Assembly (NCBI GenBank): GCA_024663395.1
Contig: JANFAH010000002.1
Coordinates: forward strand, 3,782,001-3,846,000
Source of the DNA: Pisolithus tinctorius
Taxonomy: Eukaryota; Basidiomycota; Agaricomycetes; Boletales; Pisolithaceae
Length of the DNA: 64,000 nucleotides
Direction of reading: 5' to 3'
The notes below the pieces were generated by a model that was not told the DNA's origin, made no database searches, and saw only the letters and a list, made by a program, of their open reading frames with translations. The position numbers and the translations under genes were made by a program. This document shows, piece by piece, positions 57,961 to 64,000 of this stretch (position 1 is the first letter of the stretch; every line of letters begins with the position of its first letter).

Positions 57961-58673
57961 TGTCACGACCGTGCGTTCATTATAAGTCCCTATACGCTCC
58001 GCACCCTACTCCGCCGGTTGTTCACTCACTCCGCACCAACTCCACCCAACATCTGCTGTTTACGAACAATCTCCGCTCCGACTGCTGTCAGACTTGTGTT
58101 ACTCTCCTACCGGACCGAGCGGTCCGTTCTCTGAGGGGTGTGTGACTACCTTCGCAGTCAGGTACTCCGCAGCGCGCCCACCGCATGGTCCAGCGCCTGG
58201 ACTATTTCCTTTTCTGGATGTTCTGTGTTACCCATTCATGTGTCCTCCGTCCACCCTTCATTCGTCGTCCAGGAAATTTTACTTGAAAATTTATCAGTCT
58301 CCGTATGTCAGTTCCAATTCTGATTACTGTACCTCCGTAACAGTATAAAAGCATGTACTGTACTCCGCTGTTCTTTAGTACGAATATCAACTTAGTTCCT
58401 ACTCCCTCTGATTCCGTCTTCTGCCTGTCGGAGTTATCTCTGACTCTCCATCTGTACTCTCCCTCTGAAATACGAGGGCTGAGATCGTGCAAGGGGGTAG
58501 CGCACGAGCTAAACCCGACACCCTCACTCCGCTCCGCCTTTGTCTCGGCGGTCTTCATTCCTGCCGACACTCCGCTAGTCGGAGTTCTGTTCTTCTGTGT
58601 CGGACTTGCTTCCGAACCCCTCTCTAGACCTTATATAGCGTCGGAGTTGGTCGGAGTAGGCCCGGACTTGACA
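57961..58673 (+). repeat. 5' LTR of the young chromovirus
   Basis: 713 bp starting TGTCACGACCGTGCG and ending CCCGGACTTGACA (TG..CA ends). The start is cognate with TGTCATGACCATG of the old LTRs, but the body differs, so it is a related subfamily. CTCCGC and TCCG words are very frequent. A likely primer-binding region begins GTATATTCATACTC at 58674. Confidence 0.8.
58344..58350 (+). promoter_or_regulatory. TATA box in the 5' LTR
   Basis: TATAAAA in CAGTATAAAAGCATG is the only good TATA match in the LTR and lies about 330 bp before its end, a sensible place for the U3/R boundary. Confidence 0.5.
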
Positions 58674-58734
58674 GTATATTCATACTCACACTTGTACGAT
58701 CTCATTTTCTGTCCTCCGAAAAACTTACGCCATT

Positions 58735-60018
58735 ATGAGAACTCGAGCTCAATCCCAGAGAGAGGTCGCTGAGAACCTCGCTGTAGCGCTAGCTAATCCG
58801 CATCGACTCCCTTCCGTCGTTGAACAGTTCCAGTCATTCTCCGCTCGACGCCACTCTCGCACTGAGGGTGAAAGCACTTCGCAAGCTGGTCGCTCTGACC
58901 TCCACCCAACAACTTTCCATACTCCATCTCCTCGTAACCGAGATGATGGACCCGATCCCGACCCTGACTATCCTGATGGTGATCCCGATGGCGGGGGCAG
59001 CGGTGATGGGGATGTCCCCAAAGACCCGGCTGAGCCGCCAGAGGATCCCCTCGTAGCTCTTGCTAGAGCTGTCCATGCACTTGCGCGGTCTAGTTCGCAC
59101 ACTGGGGACTCCGCTCCAAAAACCAAAGTCCACAAGCCTGACACCTTCGACGGCTCCGACCCTAAGAAACTCCACGAGTTCCTCGTACAATGCGAGCTGA
59201 ACTTCCAAGACCGCCCTCGCGTGTTCCGCTCTGACAGAGCAAAAGTTACCTTCGCTCAATCTTATCTTAAGGGTATGGCCCTGGCTTGGTTCGAGCCAGA
59301 TTTGCTAAACCCCGACAACTATGACCACCCGCTCTGGATGGACGACTACCATGAGTTCTTACAAGAGCTCACAACTAACTTCGGTCCGCATGATGCCATA
59401 GCGGATGCCGTCCAACAACTTGAGAACCTAACTATGAAAGATGGGTCTCGAATTACTAAATACGTCGTGGAGTTCAATCGCTGGGCTTCACAGGTCAAGG
59501 ACTACGGTGTCGGTGCACTCCGCCACCACTTCTATAGCGGACTTCCAGACCGCATCAAAGACGAGATCGCTTGCGTCGGTAAGCCTTCTACCCTCGCACA
59601 ACTCCGCAAACTCGCCCAAACCATCGATGCACGCTACTGGGAGCGCAAAGCAGAGATCTCGTGCACCACCAAGTCCGCCTCCGACAAGTCGCAGTCCTCA
59701 AACTCCGACAACAAAAGTAAATCGTCGTCCTCCGCCTCCGCTCCAAAGTCCGACACCAAGGGCAAGGGCAAACAGAAAGACCCGCCCAAGTCCGACGCAT
59801 CCAAGTCCGATATTGCCCATCTTCTGGGCAAGGATGGCAAACTCACCTCCGCTGAACGCCAGCGCAGGATGAAGAATAACCTCTGCCTCTTCTGTGGCGA
59901 GGCTGGCCATTCTGCCAAGGACTGTCCCAAGTCCACCTCTCACGCAGCCAAAGCCCGTGCAGCTACGGTTGAAACTCCGCCTACTCCGCCTGTGGAGAAG
60001 GCAGAGTCAAAAAATTAG
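58735..60018 (+). CDS. Gag polyprotein of the young chromovirus
   Basis: 427 residues. The N-terminal quarter is disordered with a DPDPDYPDGDPDGGGSGDGD stretch. The retrotransposon gag core runs from KPDTFDGSDPKKLHEFLVQC through AQSYLKGMALAWFEPDLL to QLENLTMKDGSRITKYVVEF, with GLPDRIKDEIACVG. A Lys/Ser-rich linker leads to one CCHC zinc knuckle, CLFCGEAGHSAKDC. The frame ends at TAG 60016-60018, where a slippery heptamer overlaps the stop. No internal stop. It packages element RNA in virus-like particles. Confidence 0.93.
   Translation: MRTRAQSQREVAENLAVALANPHRLPSVVEQFQSFSARRHSRTEGESTSQAGRSDLHPTTFHTPSPRNRDDGPDPDPDYPDGDPDGGGSGDGDVPKDPAEPPEDPLVALARAVHALARSSSHTGDSAPKTKVHKPDTFDGSDPKKLHEFLVQCELNFQDRPRVFRSDRAKVTFAQSYLKGMALAWFEPDLLNPDNYDHPLWMDDYHEFLQELTTNFGPHDAIADAVQQLENLTMKDGSRITKYVVEFNRWASQVKDYGVGALRHHFYSGLPDRIKDEIACVGKPSTLAQLRKLAQTIDARYWERKAEISCTTKSASDKSQSSNSDNKSKSSSSASAPKSDTKGKGKQKDPPKSDASKSDIAHLLGKDGKLTSAERQRRMKNNLCLFCGEAGHSAKDCPKSTSHAAKARAATVETPPTPPVEKAESKN
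60009..60015 (+). promoter_or_regulatory. Putative programmed -1 ribosomal frameshift site
   Basis: A_AAA_AAT fits the X_XXY_YYZ rule, is in phase with gag, and is followed at once by the gag stop TAG. Slipping back one base gives AAA AAA TTA GTC, which is the pol frame and stays open to 63477. A GC-rich stem could form just downstream (GGAGCTCGCACAGCCTGGAG region), not folded here. Confidence 0.6.
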
Positions 60019-63000
60019 TCTGCTCCTCCAGGGAGCTCGCACAGCCTGGAGGAAGCGTTGAACCCAACTGTGCGCAACCAGACATCCGACTCAACGCATC
60101 CACTCTTTCTAGTCCCAATTCTTTACTTCCATCTGTAACTCTTCTGGATTATTCTGTGGATACTGTTTCTGCGTTGATCGATTCTGGTTCTTCTCATTGC
60201 TTCGTAGATCCGTCTGTAATTAAAAAATATGCCATTCCTGTTTCCTCCGTCTCTCCACCAATTCTGCTCCGCTTGTTCGATGGTAGTACAAATGCTGTCA
60301 TTTCTCAAGAGGTAGATCTTTCCCTCCGCTTTCCTTCTGGCAATGTCAATTCCGCTTTGTTTTATGTTACTCTGTTGGATTCTTCTTGTTCGCTGGTATT
60401 AGGACACAACTGGCTCACCCGCTTCAATCCGTCGATTGACTGGGTACTGGGCAGTATATCGTTCAAACCACCGCTACAGGGAATGCCGATGCCCCAGGCA
60501 CCTTCGTCACCTTCCGTTGCGACCTCCGCTCCGGATCTGACACCCTCCGCTCTGTTTGCAGCTCCGACTGCATCTCCGACCGACTCACCGTGCTCCGCTC
60601 CGCTCGTCTCACTCATCAATGCTGCTGCGTATGTCAGAGCCTGTGCTCTCCCTGGCTCTAGACAGTTCCGCTTACAACTCTCCGCTGATGATGTGAAGCT
60701 TCGTGCGTCCTCCGCTTCATCTCCGCCTCCTGACCTCTCCTCGGTTCCTTCTGAGTATCACGAGTTTGCTGACGTCTTTAGCAAAGACAAGGCCACTGAA
60801 CTTCTGCCACACCGCTTGTTCGATCTCAAGATCGACCTCGAGGAAGGAGCTTCTCTGCCCATTGGTACAATCTACTCTCTTTCTCCGCCAGAGCTTGAGG
60901 CTCTCCGCACCTTCATTGACGAGCACCTTGGCTACAGTTTCATCAAACAATCCACCTCCGCTCACGGTGCCCCTGTCCTCTTCGTGAAGAAGAAGGATGG
61001 TTCACTCCGCCTCTGCGTAGATTATCGAGGACTCAACAAAATCACGAAAAAAGACCACTATCCGCTGCCGCTCATTTCCGACCTACTCGACTCTCCAAGC
61101 CGCGCTAAAGTCTATACCAAGATCGACCTCCACCATGCCTATCATCTGGTCCGCATCGCAGACGGAGATGAATGGAAAACAGCATTCCACACTCGTGATG
61201 GTTCTTACGAGTGGCGGGTAATGCCATTCGGTCTGACTAACGTGCCTGCGGCCTTCCAGCGATTCGTCAATAGCATCTTTGCGGACATGCTCGATGTCTG
61301 CGCCGTGGTATACCTCGATGACATCTTAATTTATTCGCAGAACATGGAGTCGCACCGCGAACATGTAAAAGAGGTACTCCGCCGCCTTCGAAAGCATGGT
61401 CTTTATGCCAAGCCAGAGAAGTGCGAGTTTCACTCCGACTCCGTCGAGTACCTCGGTTATGTTCTTTCTCCCTCCGGTCTCACCATGTCCGCCGAGAAGG
61501 TTCAGGCAGTCCGCGACTGGCCTGAGCCGTGGAAGGTGCGAGACATCCAGTCTTTCCTTGGTTTCACCAATTTCTATAGACGATTCATTAATAACTACTC
61601 CGACATCGTCGTTCTGCTCACTCGCCTCACGCGAAAGGGTGCTCCTTGGAACTTTTCTGAGGAGTGCCGCTCTGCTTTCCTCCACCTGAAGGATGCCTTC
61701 AGCTCCGCTCCCATTCTCACTCATTGGGTCCCTGACGCTCCGCTTACAGTGGAAACTGACGCCTCTGACTATGCCATTGCTGGCATTTTGTCGATCACCT
61801 GCTCCGATGGTGAACTCTGCCCAGTCGCTTTCTACTCCTGCACCATGACCGCGCCAGAACTCAACTATGATACCCACAACAAGGAGCTGTTGGCTATCTT
61901 CGAGGCCTTCCGCCATTGGCGGCATTACTTAGAAGGCTCCGCCTCACCTGTCGACGTGGTGACGGACCACAAAAACCTTGAGTACTTTTCCACCTCTAAG
62001 GTTCTCACCCGTCGACAGGCCCACTGGTCGGAGTACCTGTCCCAGTTCAACCTTTCCATCTGCTTCCGCCCTGGCCGCCTAGGAGCCAAACCCAACGCAC
62101 TTACGCGACGTTGGGACGTCTACCCAAAAGGGGGGGATAGGGACTACGCGCAGGTAAATCCTCACAATCTCCACCCTATGTTTACACAGGAGCAACTCGC
62201 GTCGTCCCTCCGTACCACCACCCTCATGGCACCTGTACTCCGCGCCGCCATGGTCTTCGATGTTGAGTGCTTGCACTCCGACATCATCTCCGCCCTACCC
62301 TCCGACCCTGTCTCCGCCAGCCATCTCCCAACTCCGACTAAGCCTCGGTGGTCCCTGGACTCCAACGGTCTACTCCGCCTTGACGGTCGTATCTTTGTCC
62401 CTGACATTGATGACCTCCGCCTTCGAGTGCTTCGGTTCAAGCATGATCATCCTCTAGCAGGCCATTTCGGGCAAAATCGCACCCTGGAACTCGTCCGCAG
62501 GGACTACGTGTGGCCCAACCTCCGCTGCGACGTGAAGGAATACATCAGGTCTTGCACCGCCTGTGGACGGAGCAAAACTCCGCGCCACCGCCCTTATGGT
62601 CTACTGAAGCAACTCCCTGTCCCAGAGAAACCTTGGAACTCCATCTCCATGGACTTCATTGAACACCTCCCCAACTCTGATGGCTACTCCGCCATACTCG
62701 TGGTAGTAGACCGCCTCTCAAAGCAAGCGGTGTTCATCCCTACCCACGACTCCGTCACCTCCGCCGAACTCGCTAAGCTCTTCCTAACCCATGTCTTCTC
62801 CAAGCACGGCGTACCAGCTAATGTCACCTCCGACAGAGGTCCTGAGTTCGTCTCACACTTCTTCCGCTCTCTAGGAAAGGCCCTTGATATGCGTCTTCAC
62901 TTCACTTCGGGTTACCACCCAGAAGGTGACGGCCAGACCGAGCGAACGAACCAGACCCTCGAGCAGTACCTTTGTGTCTACTGTAACTACCAACAAGACA

Positions 63001-63479
63001 ATTGGGCGGAGCTCTTACCTCTAGCGGAGTTCGCTTTCAACAACGCACCAAGTGCGACTACTGGAGTCTCTCCCTTCTTCGCTAACAAGGGATACCATCC
63101 AAACTTGTCTGTGGTTCCTGACCAAGACTTTACCTCTCCAAGGGCTCATGACTATGTCGTCGAGCTCTCTGCCCTTCATGACTTCCTCTGCTCCGAAATG
63201 TCCGCCGCTCAACAGCGCTACCAGGGTCCAGCAGATGCTAGACGCATACCTCCGCCTGAGTTCAAGGTCAGAGAACAGGCCTACGTCAAAGCCAAGTACT
63301 TCCGCTCAACTCGTCCTTCGGAAAAACTCTCCAAAAAGTACTTAGGTCCGTTCACCATCTTGGCCAGGCCAGGTACGCACTCTGTCACCCTTAAGCTCCC
63401 TGACTCTATGCGCTCGGTACATCTGGTCTTCCATGTCTCACAACTGGAAGCCGCAGCAGCTAACCCTTTCCCAAACTGA
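60015..63479 (+). CDS. Pol polyprotein (protease, RT, RNase H, integrase) of the young chromovirus
   Basis: Entered by -1 frameshift from gag; no ATG is needed. The aspartic protease has ALIDSGSSHCFVDPS. RT has LCVDYRGLNKITKKDHYPLP and catalytic YLDD (61311-61322). RNase H has ETDASDYAIAGIL (from 61752) and LNYDTHNKELLAI. Integrase has an HHCC zinc region (HPLAGHFGQNR..CTACGRSK) and a catalytic triad: Asp at 62652-62654, Asp at 62832-62834 and Glu at 62940-62942, with 35 residues between the last two (DD35E). A GPY/F-like tail (KKYLGPFTIL) follows. The frame ends at a TGA just before the chromodomain. All catalytic residues are intact. Confidence 0.93.
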   Translation, partial: LVCSSRELAQPGGSVEPNCAQPDIRLNASTLSSPNSLLPSVTLLDYSVDTVSALIDSGSSHCFVDPSVIKKYAIPVSSVSPPILLRLFDGSTNAVISQEVDLSLRFPSGNVNSALFYVTLLDSSCSLVLGHNWLTRFNPSIDWVLGSISFKPPLQGMPMPQAPSSPSVATSAPDLTPSALFAAPTASPTDSPCSAPLVSLINAAAYVRACALPGSRQFRLQLSADDVKLRASSASSPPPDLSSVPSEYHEFADVFSKDKATELLPHRLFDLKIDLEEGASLPIGTIYSLSPPELEALRTFIDEHLGYSFIKQSTSAHGAPVLFVKKKDGSLRLCVDYRGLNKITKKDHYPLPLISDLLDSPSRAKVYTKIDLHHAYHLVRIADGDEWKTAFHTRDGSYEWRVMPFGLTNVPAAFQRFVNSIFADMLDVCAVVYLDDILIYSQNMESHREHVKEVLRRLRKHGLYAKPEKCEFHSDSVEYLGYVLSPSGLTMSAEKVQAVRDWPEPWKVRDIQSFLGFTNFYRRFINNYSDIVVLLTRLTRKGAPWNFSEECRSAFLHLKDAFSSAPILTHWVPDAPLTVETDASDYAIAGILSITCSDGELCPVAFYSCTMTAPELNYDTHNKELLAIFEAFRHWRHYLEGSASPVDVVTDHKNLEYFSTSKVLTRRQAHWSEYLSQFNLSICFRPGRLGAKPNALTRRWDVYPKGGDRDYAQVNPHNLHPMFTQEQLASSLRTTTLMAPVLRAAMVFDVECLHSDIISALPSDPVSASHLPTPTKPRWSLDSNGLLRLDGRIFVPDIDDLRLRVLRFKHDHPLAGHFGQNRTLELVRRDYVWPNLRCDVKEYIRSCTACGRSKTPRHRPYGLLKQLPVPEKPWNSISMDFIEHLPNSDGYSAILVVVDRLSKQAVFIPTHDSVTSAELAKLFLTHVFSKHGVPANVTSDRGPEFVSHFFRSLGKALDMRLHFTSGYHPEGDGQTERTNQTLEQYLCVYCNYQQDNWAELLPLAEFAFNNAPSATTGVSPFFANKGYHPNLSVVPDQDFTSPRAHDYVVELSALHDFLCSEMSAAQQRYQGPADARRIPPPEFKVREQAYVKAKYFRSTRPSEKLSKKYLGPFTILARPGTHSVTLKLPDSMRSVHLVFHVSQLEAAAANPFPN

Positions 63480-63734
63480 CAACAACCTCCGCCTCCGCCA
63501 GTGGATGTCGATGGTGACCTTGAGTACGAAGTATCAGAGATACTCGACTCTAAGGTGGACCGCCATCGCCGCCATTGTCAACTCTTGTATCTAGTCCGCT
63601 GGGCTGGTTACGAGAACACCGACGAAGAAACCTCTTGGTTGCTTGCAACTGAGCTGGGTCACGCTTCCGACATAGTATCCGCTTTCCATGAACACTATCC
63701 GCATAAACCTGGCCCGTACCAACCTCCACCATAA
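63480..63734 (+). CDS. Chromodomain of the young chromovirus, separated by one TGA
   Basis: It lies in the same frame as pol after the stop at 63477-63479. It reads [53 protein letters not shown] and [15 protein letters not shown]. This is the integrase-tail chromodomain that directs chromoviruses to chromatin. The relic at 55.2-55.5 kb reads through the same point with a Gln codon. So the stop is either a single lesion in this copy or a readthrough site. Confidence 0.8.
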   Translation, partial: QQPPPPPVDVDGDLEYEVSEILDSKVDRHRRHCQLLYLVRWAGYENTDEETSWLLATELGHASDIVSAFHEHYPHKPGPYQPPP

Positions 63735-64000
63735 TACTCCGCCTACATAAACTTCCTCCGTGGGCCAACTCTGCCTCTTACCGAACTACCTTAAGTACTT
63801 TAGAATTTTCTCCGCTTATCCGTTTCACTTCTCAGAGTCACAAGCAAAAAACACAAGTCTATCTCGTAGTAATACAAAATATACAGACTAAAGACAAAAA
63901 AAAAAAAAGAGAAGAAAAAGAAAAAGAAAAAAGAAAACAACACTACTCTACTCTTCCATCGCTTGTCCTCCGCCACCCTCCTGTTCTTCATCGCCTTCCT
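63735..64000 (+). other. 3' untranslated part of the young chromovirus
   Basis: Contains a long A/AAAAGAAAAAG tract (about 63897-63938) and then CT-rich sequence. The polypurine tract and 3' LTR are expected beyond the window edge. Confidence 0.5.

Larger units (their letters stand above)
57961..64000 (+). mobile_element. Young Ty3/gypsy chromovirus, 3' end outside window
   Basis: It contains a 5' LTR (57961-58673), gag (58735-60018), a -1 frame pol (60015-63479), a chromodomain after a single TGA (63480-63734), and a 3' untranslated part with A-rich tracts. CpG is abundant and ORFs are long, in contrast to everything from 38.9 to 57.9 kb. The five bases before the LTR are GACAT (57956-57960), the expected target duplication to be found after the 3' LTR. 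It is inserted within the minus-strand gypsy relic. Confidence 0.92.

Overview
The window is nuclear DNA of a filamentous basidiomycete, most likely an Agaricomycete. The genes are broken by many GT-AG introns of about 50 bp, exons can be as short as 13-15 nt, and the gene families (Kre9/Knh1-type GPI proteins, CipC/DUF3759 proteins, multiple P450s, a PfkB kinase with a low-complexity insert) are typical of mushrooms. Assignments come from reading translations by eye; no database search was possible, and splice sites were worked out by hand.

1-38.6 kb is gene-bearing chromosome. In order: a GPI-anchored Ser/Thr-rich wall protein, a TDP2-like phosphodiesterase, an ER protein disulfide isomerase, the WD40 ribosomal-protein chaperone Sqt1/AAMP, a Gln/Pro-rich orphan, a tandem duplication carrying a CipC-like gene and a convergent RNase H2 catalytic subunit, a cytochrome P450, the splicing factor Snu66/SART1, a second P450, a mitochondrial DUF155 (RMND1/MRX10-like) protein, the complex I 9.5 kDa subunit, a PfkB sugar kinase, the Acl4-type TPR chaperone, a membrane/coiled-coil orphan and a PX-PB1 protein. 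Most are housekeeping genes. The accessory part is the duplication (9.4-15.1 kb), in which copy 1 is decaying and copy 2 looks intact, and the P450 pair.

38.9-58.0 kb is a repeat graveyard almost free of CpG (none in 44041-44520). It holds copia and gypsy gag relics, a two-gene PIF/Harbinger relic (transposase plus Myb/SANT-like protein), a decayed P450 fragment, a near full-length copia element on the minus strand split by a solo LTR with a 5-bp target duplication (TCAGG), an unidentified coding-like relic, and a minus-strand Ty3/gypsy chromovirus relic with its 3' LTR.

58.0-64 kb is a young, CpG-rich chromovirus of a related family on the plus strand, inserted into the gypsy relic. It has a 713-bp 5' LTR, gag, an apparent -1 frameshift heptamer overlapping the gag stop, and a complete protease-RT-RNase H-integrase frame. 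A single TGA separates integrase from the chromodomain. Its 3' LTR lies beyond the window. The layers record a history: old CpG-depleted copia and Harbinger, then the LTR insertions, then the recent element.
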